Of a stretch of DNA of 64,000 bases, positions 1 to 13,400 are shown piece after piece. Made by a program: the position numbers and the translations under genes. The first letter of the stretch is position 1. Each line of letters begins with the position of its first letter. The notes beneath the pieces were generated by a model, which worked only from the letters and a program-made list of their open reading frames with translations, had not been told where the DNA came from and searched no databases. Source of the stretch: Nipponacmea schrenckii (taxonomy: Eukaryota > Mollusca > Gastropoda > Lottiidae); the NCBI GenBank assembly GCA_030562195.1, contig JAUJPP010000007.1, positions 22,007,769 through 22,071,768 on the forward strand, written 5' to 3'.

Positions 1-1184
1 ATTGTTTATAATCCTTATTTCCTTCAGAAGTTGACCACCATGAATGATCACATGACCTATGACGTTCGAGCACCTTTAGCCAAATCTCGCATATTCGAGA
101 ACGAGTTTACTCCATATTGTCTTTTTAATGAATTAATTGAACAAATAAAACATCATATTGAGATTACTACAAGATGAATAAAAAAGAAATATATTTTGAA
201 AATATGATGTTAGGGGGAAAATCATTATAGTCACGTGATCGGCAAATGTATCAAGCCGACCCATCTTATACCGGTATACGTAATATACGTGGACTGATCA
301 AAATGACACTTGACAGTATGCCATGAAGCAAAGCCTTTGACTAAAACTATTAAAGAAAAATATTTAAAAAGCCATTCCACAAAAGGTCAAACTGGGGTAT
401 TTTCAGCGAACCCGGTAAACTCGATATTTTTTGTCTCCGTGTTAATTTTAAAATAAAACACGCTTTGATTGGTCACAAAACTCTAGGTCATTAGAACGTA
501 AGAAATTTTGTTAGATTACCAACAGGGAGTGTATGCTTACTCTTTCTGGATACCTGATTTCACTTTTCATAATGAAATACTTTTGAGTCATGATTGATAG
601 GCCTATACTTCCTCAGTTTCAGGTCCATCAACCGCTTCTAATGTTTTGCCAATATGTTGTTATGGCTTTCGTTTTGTGGTTCGGATTAATAGTAAATTTA
701 TATAATTTATTTTATAATTTATAAAATAGTATATTTTATTTATTTGTTTCAAAGACGGAAATCATAGAGTTATATCTCTATGCGGAAAATATAACAAAAG
801 GCAAAGTATTTTGGGATTTTCAGAAAAAAATATTGCCTGAATAGGCCTTACTAGTCCGAAACTTTCTGACTCTATTCCTAAGTATTTGGAGAGATATATG
901 GGGAAGAGTCAGAAATACTGAGGCATAAAATTCGGGATTTTTCACACCTTTCCAAGTGGGCGGGTTTTGAACGATTTTTTCTTTTTTGGTAACGTCGGTA
1001 TTGAACTTTGGCCGAGAAAAGAGACTGTACGTTTTGGAACTATATATATATATAACTCTATGAATTAAACCTGCATCTATCATCAAGTCCCTCAAACGTC
1101 GGAGCTCCGATGAAAGTTAAGAGTCAATTAATGCTGTTGGCAACTCCGGCGGATCACATTCGCTGGTCACATGACCTGTTCAAA

Positions 1185-4100
1185 ATGGCGACTGTTAAAC
1201 ACGTTGTTGTGGACTCTGGTGCTTTTATTCGAAATGCTCCAATTAGGGTAAATATATTTTATATCTATCGCTCTCAACCAGTTCTAGCTCATGCGTGTTC
1301 TCTACGGATTTAATATAATTTGAAGATATTTTATTATGAATATCACAAATAGTTATCTCCTGTTAACATGGCGATGCTAATAATATACATTCATTGCTTA
1401 TCCGAGTTCTCTGTGCTAGATCTAGACAGAAATTGTAAAAATCCACTATTTTATAGAAAAGATAACTAATTAATGCATTGTATGATGTAGATTGTAGGCT
1501 ATGTTTATTTAGTAATTGTTTACAAGATATTTTCATTTTGTTGCATTTGTTTTATGCAATATCTAAAGTAGGCCTAGATCTACTAGGCCTACCGGTATAT
1601 GAAATATGAATATTTAATCAAATACATGTACTTTAATTGCAGGAAATTGGTGAGAATATCTACACATTACATGATGTAGTGAATGAAATAAAAGATAAAG
1701 CAACTAGAGACAGATTACAAGTTCTACCTTATACAATTAAATATAAAGAACCGTCTTCAGAAGCCATTTTATTTGGTAAGACATGGCCACTGTTGTATCT
1801 GGATAGACGGATACTTTCTGAAATTAATCTTAATATTTGCTTACCAGTATTGTAAATACGACAAAATACATGAACAGTAATAAAGCATTTTCATTTCTCT
1901 TGAATAACATAATGAGTATCCAGCATATTCTTATTCAAATTAAGTGTTCCTTGTTTTTTTTAACAGTAACAGAATTCTCCAAGAAGACAGGAGATTACAG
2001 AAGCTTATCTGTAGTAGATATAAGAATATTAGCCTTAACTTATCAACTGGAGAAAGAAAATGTTGGAACAGATCACATCAATAAAACACCACAAGCAAAG
2101 GTCAGTTCTAGGTGTTTTTGTACATGTTATTAATTATAGAAAGCAATGCACCAAGAGTCAATAAAACAAACAATTTTAATCTGTGATTAGATTGCTCTTT
2201 TTGATGAATTCAATCCAATGATACATTACTTTCCTATCAACAATGGAAAGATTCCTAACTGAGGTCCATATTCATTGATTAATTATTTTTATTTTTCGAT
2301 ACAGGCTGAATGGAATTCAACCAGATATAATTTAGAGAAAGCAACAGATATTGCTGGGTTTTATTTACAGTCAAATGTAAGTATTCATTAAAACAAGACA
2401 TAAACATAAAAAATTTATTTTTTTAATAAAAATCACTAGTATTAGAAGCTGAACAGACTAAACATAAATAGAGGTGATTACTAATTGAACTAGCTTGAAC
2501 TAGTCTTATTTCAACCCTAGAAAACAAATAGTTTATTTTGAATTTAAGCCTGATGTGTATAAATATCTTATAACCCTAGTAAACAAATTTGTTTATGAAA
2601 TGATTTAAATACTAAACTTGAGGAACACGGTGTCATACAGTTTTTTTTGTAAGTCAGTAGTTACATAATTATTCATTTGATATGAAACGAAAAAGACAAA
2701 TGTTTATATTTTATTGTTAAAAAAAAAAAAGGAAACATATTTTTAGAGACTTCTTTCTTATATTTTAGAAAGAGTCCTCTAAGTCTAGATCAAGAAATAC
2801 ATCAGAATGTATCAAAACAGACTGTGTAGAAAAAGATAGTGGGGCATTATCTAGTATTAGTGAAACTACTGACAGTACTAATAATACTATAGAATCTAGT
2901 AATACTGAATATATACGTGAGGGACAGGTATTAAAACCTGAACATATAGGAGAAGAACAAGATTCTGATGAGGATGAGGAAACTGAAGATGATGAAGACG
3001 ATGATGAAGGGTGGATAACTCCTAGTAATATTGATGCCATACGTAAACAAATGGGAGATGTCAATACAGAAAAAGCTGATGTGACTGTTGGCTGTATTAC
3101 CACTGATTTTGCTATGCAGGTAGAATTTTTCTTTGCAAAGTATAGAGTCATATTACTTTACAAACAAGTGGTTGCCTAGCAAGATACACCCACTTTAAAA
3201 TATATTTTCTGTTTTAACACAGGCAAAAACTCTAAGATTATTTAGGTCTAATCCAAGTTCTCGTCAATATATATGTTCACACCAAATTTCATTAAAATCA
3301 GATGAAAACTGTATTTTCCATCACAATCACAAGCCGCATTTGGAGTGCAAGTGCAATAACTCAAAAACAGTATATCGAAATGTTAATTTCGAACTTGACC
3401 AAGATGACACAAGGATCACACCAAATTTCATTCCAATCAGAAGAAAACTGTTGTCTCTATCGTGTTCACAAGTCTAGTTCGACGCAATTTGACTTAGTCA
3501 AGGCCAATAACTCAAAAAATGTTCACCCAAAATTCGTCAGGATCAAACTTGTCCAAGATTTCATCAATATTAATGATAACACCAAATTTCATTCAAATCA
3601 AATGGCAATTGTGAACTCTATTGCGTTCACAAGCCAATTTTGAGGCGTTTTAACTAAGTCAAGTGCAATAACTCAAAAACTGTCATAAAAAAATTGCCAA
3701 TTTCGAACTTGTCCGAGATCTCATCAATATAAATGATCACAGCAAGTTTCTTTCAAATCCGACAAAAGCTATAGCCTCTATTGCGCTCACAAGCAATTGT
3801 GTCTGGACGGACGGACGGACAGGGGTGACAACAATATAAGACCACATTATAATGTGGGCGTATAAAAACAGAACTAAACTAGAATTGCTTACAATTATGA
3901 ACGTATTTCGAGAGCCTTAAAATATTATGTAGGCTAAATTTGCAATGACCTACATCTAGACAATATATTGAATATCATTTGACCTAGTTTTCAAACTCAT
4001 AAAATAATTAGGTCACACCTTCCGTAACAGTTAAAAATGGCGAAAATATGAAAATTATCAATTTTTATACGCCCACATGGAAATGTGGACGTATATTGCC

Positions 4101-6948
4101 GTCGCCCCTGTCCGTCCGTCGGTCCGTCCACATTTGTTGTATCCACGATAGAGGCTACAGTTTTTATCCGATCTTAATGAAACTTGGTATACATGTATAT
4201 ATTGATGATATCTTGGTCAAGTTCGAAAATGGAAATTATCGCATGATTTGTTTTTGAGTTATTGCACTTGACTTAGTAAAAACGCGTCAAATTTGGTTTG
4301 TATCCACAATAGAGGCTACAGTTTTTATCCGATATTAATGAAACTTGGTATACATGTATATATTGATGATATCTCGGTCAAGTTCGAAAATGGAAATTAT
4401 CGCATGAACGGTTTTTGAGTTATTGCCCTTGACTTAGTAAAAACGCATCAAATTTGGGTTGTATCCACAATAGAGGCTACAGTTTTTATCCGATCTTAAT
4501 GAAACTTGTTATACATGAATATATTGATGATATCTTGGTCAAGTTCGAAAATAGAAATAATCGCATGAGCAGTTTTTGAGTTATTGCCCTTGACTTAGTA
4601 AAAACGTGTCAAATTTGGGTTGTATCCACAGTAGAGGCTACAGTTTTTATCTGATCTTAATGAAACTTGGTATGCATGTATGGAAATTATCGAATGAACG
4701 GCTTTTGAGTTATTGCCCTTGACTTAGTAAAAGCAATATGGATGTGATGTATACTACCGTTTGCTATTCAAATGATTTATTGAAATATAAGCTTATATAC
4801 TGTTGGTTATTTAAACAAAGCTACTGTGTGATATTGATAAAATTCAATATCAAATATATACAAGATAAAAGTTGTCAATATATACAGCTATTAGTTAATT
4901 ACATTCTTGAATGAATTAACAAAATAATGCGTTGTACCAACTGTTTCATGTACATTAACAAAGCTGCCAGTGGGCGTATGTTACCTTGCCTGGCAAGCTA
5001 TCTTTGCTGTATTTAAGTACACTTATCTCTATGAATTTTTTAAGTAAGCCAAATTAAAAAATACCTACTCGTAGACAATATATTGAATATTATTTGACTT
5101 AATTTTCAAGGTCATAGATTAAGTGGGTCACACCTTCCATAGCCGTTAAAGTGACCTAATTTTGAAAAAATCGAAATTTGAATAATTCGAAAAAAAATAC
5201 GAAATTTAAAAATCGGCCTCTTAGAAAAGGTAGATAATGATCCAATGTATCTATGTGCTAAATTTCATCGAAATCGGTTTATCAATAGTGTCTGAATTTC
5301 GGCTATAAGAATTGTAATGAAATTTCAAAATGGCGGCCGATATTTTCAAAAATCATAATCATATAGCCTATCAACTGGTAAAGTTTCAAAATTCTACCAT
5401 TTATATTAAACAAGAAATCACGGTCGGAAATTTTTGCCGATGACCCTTGAATATTGAATTGCAAGTCGTGGGTAAAAGATTTAACCGAATTGCATATAAC
5501 CTATAGTTGCTAGTTGACAAATACATGTACATTGAAGTTTTCAAATCTGAAAATCCGGTCAAAATCGAACTGAAAATAAACTTGCTAAAGCAAAAAAACC
5601 TCAACTTTCGGTTCTCACTTCCGGTAAGAGATAGAACTTCCGGTTTTGTTTTATTTGATAATAGAAATCATTCTTAGATCAACTGTAGATTTAGAATTTC
5701 TGTACATTTTACCAGTTTGTCTGTAAACGCACCCGGGAATTTCAAAAAAAAAAAAAAAATATAATAATCCGAACGATTACAATACGTTTTCGACCAAAGT
5801 CGAATACTTTTCTATGTCTAATAAAAAATTCATTAGTTTATGTATGAAGTGTTGTTTTTATTCATTGTTTTTTCCATTTTTTAAGAATGTTTTGATACAA
5901 ATGGGTTTAAATGTGGTATCAGTGGATGGAATGCTCATTAAAAAGGCTAAAAATTATGTCCTCAGATGTTTTGCCTGTATGAAGTAAGTTTCAATTGTTC
6001 TTCTCAACTCAAAATTTTTATATTGTAATTAAAGTAGTATGAATAAAGGGTTCATCTATAAAACTTGTTAATTATCTTTCACCGTTTTCAAATATATTTG
6101 TGTGTATGTCTTACTGGTCAATGGTTTGGCCTATCTACATGTATATTACTAGCATTATTAATTCTTTTTGTCGTAAAACTTAGTAGGTTGTGTGGAAGTA
6201 TATGAATTATTTTGTGTTAACTTTAGGATAACAAAGAACCTCAATAAGCAGTTTTGTCCACATTGTGGTAATAAAACATTAAAAAGATTATCAATGACTG
6301 TTGAAGAAGATGGATCTGTGAAATATTATTTCTCTACTAAAAAATTAAATTGTACTAAAGGAATGAATGTAAGTTATGGTTTGAATATTATTTGTTAGGT
6401 CCAAGTTTCTAAAAATATCTAAAGATGAAGATTTGACATATTCCTAGTTTCATAGTGTGAATTTCATATTGAGAAATTCCAAATGGGACATTCGACTGGT
6501 CACGTGCAGCCAATTGACTTTTATCACATATCATCCATCACAGTTCAAGGAAGAATAATCAGCTATTTTATCAAAAGTAAGCGTTATTTAACAGAAGGGA
6601 AAGTATATATCATGAGAACAAGTGACAAATTCTCAACAATTTGTGAAGTAATTTTTCATAGTACAGGACTTAATACAATTCTTGATTTTTTAGAAAAATT
6701 TGGGCATGCCTAGAACTGGTCGCCATGCAAATAATCCATACTTGGTAGAAGATCAACCAATGTCACAACAACATCCATCAAGACGTTCTCAGGTCAAATT
6801 AGATCCATTAAGTTATGATTATATAGCAGGATCTTCACCTTTTGCTATCAATGATGTTACAAGTAGAGCTGCACAACTTGGTATTAATAATAAACGTATG
6901 AGAGAATTTCACCAGAATGGGAAGAGAACTTTTATTAGAAAAAAATAA
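1185..6948 (+). CDS. NOB1: NOB1, 18S rRNA 3'-end endonuclease (20S pre-rRNA D-site), spliced
   Basis: NOB1 is the PIN-domain endonuclease that makes the final cut at the 3' end of 18S rRNA in pre-40S particles. Coding exons I assemble: 1185-1247, 1643-1775, 1967-2100, 2305-2376, 2769-3119, 5886-5983, 6227-6368, 6694-6948 (stop TAA). All introns are GT-AG, phases agree, and they join to 415 residues by my count, close to the 412 of the human protein. Seen: the N-terminal PIN domain with acidic residues D10, E36 and D83 (motifs VVDSGAF, VVNEIKD, SVVDIRILALTYQLE); an acidic linker (EDEETEDDEDDDEGWITPSN); GCITTDFAMQN leading to the zinc ribbon RCFAC (C279, C282) and FCPHCGNKT (C294, C297); and a basic C-terminus. 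The start ATGGCG at 1185 is chosen because it gives the PIN N-terminus directly; an upstream in-window ATG is in another frame. Intron 5 (2.8 kb) carries two repeat elements. Family assignment is very secure. Confidence 0.95.
3166..3867 (+). repeat. Pearl/HINE-like repeat element in NOB1 intron 5, subfamily A
   Basis: It begins with a short palindromic head (GGTTGCCTAGCAAGATACAC), holds several degenerate direct repeats of roughly 150 bp (recognisable by AAATTTCATTCAAATC and CAATAACTCAAAAAC), then a GGAC microsatellite-like stretch and a terminal palindrome ending GTGGGCGTATAAAA. A second copy with the same head lies at 45506-46537. The plan (head, tandem core, microsatellite, hairpin tail) matches what is known of mollusc pearl elements, regarded as non-autonomous Helentron relatives. 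There is no coding capacity; ORFs through the core are by-products of the repeat. Confidence 0.65.
3957..5150. repeat. Pair of 79-bp direct repeats flanking the reverse pearl-like element
   Basis: About 79 bp beginning TAGACAATATATTGAATAT occurs at 3957-4035 and again, at roughly 80 percent identity by eye, at 5072-5150. The two copies bracket the 4062-5000 element with short spacers. They are too diverged and too long to be a target duplication, so they are probably remnants of an older repeat into which the element inserted, or of a duplicated flank. Confidence 0.5.
4062..5000 (-). repeat. Pearl/HINE-like repeat element, reverse orientation, NOB1 intron 5
   Basis: The same general family as 3166-3867 but inverted. 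It starts with the tail palindrome TATACGCCCAC at about 4066, then CCGTCC-type microsatellite, then about four copies of a roughly 160-bp unit beginning near 4137, 4297, 4459 and 4620 (each with TTGTATCCAC, GAGGCTACAGTTTTTATC, TTGATGATATC, GAGTTATTGC). The last unit is cut short. It ends with GTGGGCGTATGTTACC and the palindrome CTTGCCTGGCAAG at about 4984-4996. Confidence 0.65.
5151..5885. other. Remainder of NOB1 intron 5, no gene seen
   Basis: AT-rich sequence with homopolymer runs (poly-A at about 5746-5759). The phrases AATTTCATCGAAATCGGTTT and AAAATGGCGGCCGATATTTT look like dispersed repeat material. I find no exon-like open frame. Confidence 0.4.
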
Positions 6949-7432
6949 ATCAAGGTTGTGTAATAAATTTTGTTATCTTTTCAAAAAGTACTAAACAACA
7001 TAAATCTGTTGCCGAAATGCTCTTTACTTCTTACTTTGGTTATATTTAAACCTATTGTCATGTAGTCAAATTCCCAGACATTGATGATCCCATATCAAAC
7101 CATATATCTGATATAAACTGTCTTATCACTTTAACATTTGAATGGAATGCTATATACATAATAGATTACAAAATTATCTTCCAAATAAGGAAATAACATG
7201 TAATTAATCAACTATCACATTAAAACATTTCTTTTTTAAACAAAAAAGATCTTTACAAAATAAAATCATTTTAAAAGTTTATATAAAATAAAAATATGTT
7301 AAAAATTGATAAAGTTTCTTGATTCCTTTATAGACAACAGTCACAGTGTCTATCCTATTAGGATATTTTATGCGCACTATTGTAGTTCAGGTGTTTGTGT
7401 GGGGGACTTTCTTAAATGCAAAATATAGAAGG
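6949..7432. other. Convergent 3' intergenic space between NOB1 and the TRAF7-type gene
   Basis: Only about 480 bp separate the stop codons of the two convergent genes. An AATAAA at 6962-6967, directly after the NOB1 stop, could serve NOB1 polyadenylation, and another AATAAA-like hexamer lies near 7259. No further gene was seen; the two 3' UTRs may overlap. Confidence 0.45.
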
Positions 7433-7486
7433 TTATGTCCATACACTTATTCCATACATTGGTTTCCTTCTACAATGTCTGGCCAT
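7433..7486 (-). CDS. Tentative terminal exon of the TRAF7-type gene
   Basis: The exon ending at 7764 stops in DDKEIK, phase 0, where WD40 proteins continue with VW. The only in-frame way I find to finish with the family-like ending VWT-stop is an acceptor after AAAAAG just upstream of 7486, giving an 18-codon exon that ends SVWT. The acceptor has a weak pyrimidine tract, and about 14 residues would be inserted before VWT. Another acceptor at about 7470 would give a different tail in another frame. Treat as a guess. Confidence 0.35.
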   Translation of the reverse strand: MARHCRRKPMYGISVWT

Positions 7487-10400
7487 CTTTTTGTAAATGT
7501 ATACCAGATCAGTTCATTATAATGGACTCTGAAAGTATCTGTAGATCTACAATTAAAAGAAATGTACATGATAATAATGGTATTAATCTGTAAAAGCATT
7601 TGCATCGCTTTGTTAATCTTCTTATTCAAACCTCCCATAATGTGGTAGAATTCAAGTCATTAACAGAAGGAAGGTCTATAGTATGATATTGTAAATGTAG
7701 GGGTTGATATACTAATATGTATATTTTAAATTTGATTAAGAAAGACATATCAATGAAACCCACCTTGATTTCTTTATCATCAGAACCACTTAATAACATA
7801 TTACCATATAAAGCTAATGTATTTACACTACCTTGATGTCTAGATAATGTTTGTATTGGTAAAAATGTTTCTAAATTCCACATCTAAATACACAAAATAT
7901 ACGTTAAAAATATATTGGACCATTAAAATGAAATAATTTAAAGGGAGAAAACCAGATATCAAAATGATAAATTCATAATTCAATTCCTTTCTTTTTTTAT
8001 GAATCAATTAAATGTTCACATTGTCAACCACTTGTATTTATTTCATTAATGTCATTTAAGTAAAAATCACAACCATTGCATATTGTAAATTTGATGGCTT
8101 ATACCAGCCACCGTACACTGTAATCATAATGATGAATTTAATGTTTATGCATGGGCTTCAGAGACAATATTTTTACAAATTTCTTTTTACTAGTTTAAGA
8201 CTGACTATTAAGTGATGCAGTTTACCTGAACCATACAATCATGGGAACTTGAAAATAAGAATTTTCCAGATGGTGAAGGAACAAGACCAGTGATTGCACC
8301 AAAATGACCTTTTAAATTGAAAACTTTTTCACCAGATTTAGCATCAAATAGCTGAATATTTTGATCATATGTACCTGGAACAAGGGATAAATCAATTACA
8401 ACATACAACTTACAGAAAAATAGCGATGGCCATCGTATATGTCCACATTTATAATGGCAGCCAATTTGTCCGGGAGGTTGACAAGAATTATCAGATTTTT
8501 CTTGAATTCTAATTACACTCACAATAAATTTATTCCAATTCCATCATGGAAATCAGCTCTCTATCGTGTCCAAAAAGATCAATAACTCATAGAAAATATT
8601 TTTGAATGGTCTGATTTTCAATAGGCTTCATCATTGGGTGATTACATGGTCTGATTTTTAATGGGCTTCATCCTTGGGTTATAACAAACACTCACACCAA
8701 GTTTTGTGAAAATCCATCAAGAAACCAGCTCTCTATCGTGTCCACAAAGAATTCAAGAACAAGGGCAATAACTAAGAGAAAATATTTTTCGATTGGTCTG
8801 ATTTTTAATAGGGTTCATCCTTGAGTTATTACAAACACTCACACCAAATTTCATTCAAATCCATCCAGTAACCAACTCGTTATCATGTCCACAAAGAATT
8901 CAAGAACAAAGGCAGACGTGTTTTTAAGAACAAGGGCAATAACTCATAGAAAATATTATTCGATTGGCCTGATTTTCAATAGGGTTCATCCTTGGGTTAT
9001 AACAAACACTCACACCAAGTTTTGTCAAAATCCATGAAGAATCCAGCTCTCTATCGTGTCCACAAAGAATTCAAGAACAAGGGCAAGAACTCATAGAAAA
9101 TATTTTTCGATTGGTCTGATTTTTAATAGGCTTCATCCTTGGGTGATTACAAAGACTAACACCTAGTTTCGTGAAAATCCATCAAGAAACCAGCTCTCTA
9201 TCGCGTCCATAATCAATTCAAGAACAAGGGCAATAACTCATAGAAAATATTTTTCGATTAGTCTGATTTTTAATAGGGTTCAGCCTCGAGTTATTAGAAA
9301 TGCTCATACCAAATTTCATTAAAATCCATCCAGAAACCAGCTCTCTATCATGTTCACAAAGAATTCAAGAATAAAGGCAGACGTGTTTTTTACAACAAGG
9401 GCAATAACTCAAATTAATAATTTTTCAAATAATCTGATTTTCAATAGGGTTCATCCTATTTATAACAAACACACACAAGTTTCGTCAAAATCCATCAAGC
9501 ATCCAGCTTTCTTACGTGTCCACAAACAATTCAAGAACAAGGGCAATAACTCATAGAAAATATTATTCGATTGGTCTGATTTTTAATAGGCTTCATCCTT
9601 GGGTTATTATAAAGACTCACACCAAGTTTCGTCAAAATCCATCAAGAAACCAGCTCTCTATTGTGTTCACAACAATTGTGGACAGACAGACAGGGGCGAC
9701 GACTGTATACGCCCACATTAATGTGTGGGCGTATAAAGAGCACTTTTTATGGCTACAAATGTTGATAACTGATTGAGCAATCTCGTTTCATAACCAGGAA
9801 TTTTAGCATGAGCTTACACCATATGAAGATTTAGTTTCATGGTCATCGAAAAATCATCAAAATCGAACTTGACTGTTGTCTTATAAAATCTAAAGCTCAC
9901 ACCAAGTTTCATTAAAATCAATTGAAAATTGTGAAATAATATAACATGTACATACCAGCTATAACATATTGCCTTGTAACAGCTAATGAATAAACTGAAC
10001 CTAATTCATGTTTAAAATTGCCAACTGATTCAAATGATGATGTATCCCAGATATTGATTGCATTGTTAGAACCACTATATAACAATTCCTATAATATATG
10101 TAAGCACATCTTCTATTAAAATACATTATAATAGGACCATTCCTGAAGCATCCATTTGCAGATATGAAAAATAAACCCTGTAAGGATTACTTTCCTATAT
10201 AATTACAATGGATTTTCAAGACCCACGATTTGAAATGAATGTATTCACTTTTTTTTTACTAATTGATTTTGTAGATTTACCTGATTATAGTATAAGTATA
10301 GTTATGACACCAAGCTAGTCTACTAATGGAGTGAAAATAAAATTTTACATAAACTCTAAGATGTTCTAATGAATTGGGGATACAAGACATTTTTCCAACG

Positions 10401-13400
10401 ATACTTATGCTCCTCCTGACACAAAAAACCCTAACCGAATAAAAATCAGAATTCCTGTTTGCCATCTCATGCATAAGTTGAAGAATTTTCTTACCTTTTT
10501 AGGACTGAGAGCTAAGGCTCTTACCCAATGGTTTAATCCTGATATGGAATGTTTTAATGTTAATGTTTTAATATCCCAAACCTAAATTCAAATTAAAATA
10601 TGATTTATAAATCACCGTTACTTAAGATTTCTTTCAGACAAATTTGTTATTCAAAATCAAATGACATGTCCAATGTTTGAACTAAGACAAACTTCGTATA
10701 AATTGGAAATTCAATGTCTATTTGTTTTATTCTTATCCGAACTTGACTATGGTATAAACAGAGTAAATAGAATGGGTGATATGGTAGAAACAGCATAAAT
10801 AGAATTGGTGATATGGTATAAACAGTATAAATAGAATTGGTGATATGGTATAAACAGTATAAATAGAATTGGTGATATGGTATAAAAAGAATTGGTGATA
10901 TGGTATAAACAGTATAAATAGAATTGGTGATATGGTATAAACAGTATAAATAGAATGGGTGATGTGGTATAAACAGTATAAATAGAATTGGTAATATGGT
11001 ATAAACAGTATAAATAGAATTGGTGATATGGTATAAACAGTATAAATAGAATTGGTGATATGGTATAAACAGTATAAATAGAATAGGTGATATGGTATAA
11101 ACAGTATAAATAGAATGGGTGAATAGAATGGTATAAACAGTATAAATAGAATTGCTAATATGGTATAAAAAGAATTGGTGATATGGTATAAACAGTATAA
11201 ATAGAATTGGTGATATGGTATAAACAGTATAAATAGAATTGGTGATATGGTATAAAAGTATAAATAGAATAGGTGATATGGTATAAACAGTATAAATAGA
11301 ATGGGTGAATAGAATGGTATAAACAGTATAAATAGAATTGGTAATATGGTATAAAAAGAATTGGTGATATGGTATAAACAGTATAAATAGAATTGGTGAT
11401 GTGGTACAAATAGAATTGGTGATATGGTATAAACAGTATAAATAGAATAGGTGATATGGTATAAACAGTATAAATAGAATGGGTGATATGGTATAAACAG
11501 TATAAATAGAATTGGTGATATGGTATAAACAGTATAAATAGAATAGGTGATATGGTATAAACAGTATAAATAGAATGGGTGATATGGTATAAACAGCACC
11601 AAACCAACAGTTTTCTAAATCATCCAATTGATTCTAAATCCACTACCAACGACCACCAAAGTGCAACTACCTAGTTTGCGATATCAGCAATTGCTGGAAG
11701 CGAACGTTAACTCGCCATTTACCTACCTACCTGGTATACACAGTATAAATTGAATTGGTGATATGGTATAAACAGTATAAATAGAATAGGTGATATGGTA
11801 TAAACAGTATAAATAGAATGGGTGAATAGAATGGTATAAACAGTATAAATAGAATTGGTAAAATGGTATAAAAAGAATTGGTGATATGGTATAAACAGTA
11901 TAAATAGAATTGGTGATGTGGTATAAACAGTATACTGTAAGGCTACAAATTATTGCGAGATAGAAATTAATGCGTTAAATGCGACCTATCCCCGATCGCA
12001 TTAATTTGTATCTGCATTTTTAAATACATATTCCCAAGTGAGTTTTATGGAGTTCAAATATGGCTGACAGTAGTGAATATTGATATATGGGTTAAGAATT
12101 TAAATTGAGACCGGGTGGAATTAAGTAATTAGGTAATTATCTCTAAATTTGAAGCTGATTAGTAATCAATGACGTTAAAAAAAACAAAAGATTTTCACAC
12201 GTGACTATTTAAAGATAAAAATCTTGATCATTGTTCATGTCTTCATTCATTAATCACTTTAGAATGTTGATGATATTAAAAAATGCGACACCTATCGCGG
12301 ATCGCATTAATTTGTACTCGCATTTTAGTCTCTATACCCTATGTCGCATTAATTTGTTGACGCATTAATTTCTAGCCTTACAGTAAATAGAATTGGTGAT
12401 GTGGTATAAACAGTATAAATAGAATTGGTGATATGGTATAAACAGTATAAATAGAATTGGTGATATGGATGCCAAATTGAGGATGCACACTTACATGAAA
12501 TAGAGTTGCTGAATGTAAAATAGAAGCCAGAAGTGTCCCAGGTAGACATATCAAACCAAGAAAACCTCTTTAGAATAGTTTATATTAAGAATAAAGAGGT
12601 TTATAAGTATTGACTTGCCTTTATTAAAGCGAATGATGAAGTAAATAAATGTTCAGAAAGTATCAACATTGAAGAGATTGTGTTATCATGGGCATTCTGG
12701 AAGAGAGAAATAACATCAGTCAGATCTACAAAAAGGATCAAAGCAATTAAATATGAATTAAAAATTAGATTTACAATATCTGGGCCAAAGACTAAATATA
12801 TATGATATGTGATGAAGGGTTCTCTATGAAATCATTTTCACCACTATAAACATGTGTTATAATATCTAACATCAAGACAGCTTTTTAATATAGGGGTTGG
12901 GACCAAACCTATCAAAAGGGAGATATCTGATTTACTAAAACCCTATGAAATGAATTACATACCTCAATGACCGAGTTAGTATGTGAATCATTGGATAAGT
13001 TCCACTGTATTATAGATAAATCATCACCAGCTGTATATAGATATCCTCCACCAACACATGAACAATGTATCTAAAAATTAACATTTCTTATTACCAATTT
13101 ACTATATGCATTTAAAAGTGTATTTCCACAGTAAGCTTTATCCGGTTTCATATTTACTATATGCATTGAAAGTATATTTCCACAGTAAGCTTTATCCGGT
13201 TTCATTACCCATGGTCTTGTAAAAACATACCTATTATAACTTAATAGCTTGCTAGATAAGTATTGAAAGAAATTCAGATATTAAAAAAATTTCTTACTCG
13301 TTTTTTATGGCCTCGAAGATTATTTACACATCCTTTAGCTAAGGCATCCAAATCCCAGACTTTTATAACTGTATCAGTACCAGCACTGTATAGTTTACCA

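Noticed and set aside
3302..3643. 113-codon plus-strand ORF in NOB1 intron 5
   Set aside because: It lies in the tandem core of a repeat element and has no protein motif.
9350..9776. Overlapping plus-strand ORFs with similar translated words
   Set aside because: They run through the 155-bp core units and tail of a pearl-like repeat, not a gene.
10647..11627. Long Tyr/Ile-rich ORFs (326, 289 and 150 codons) on the minus strand
   Set aside because: They are translations of the 32-bp minisatellite in three frames, inside an intron.
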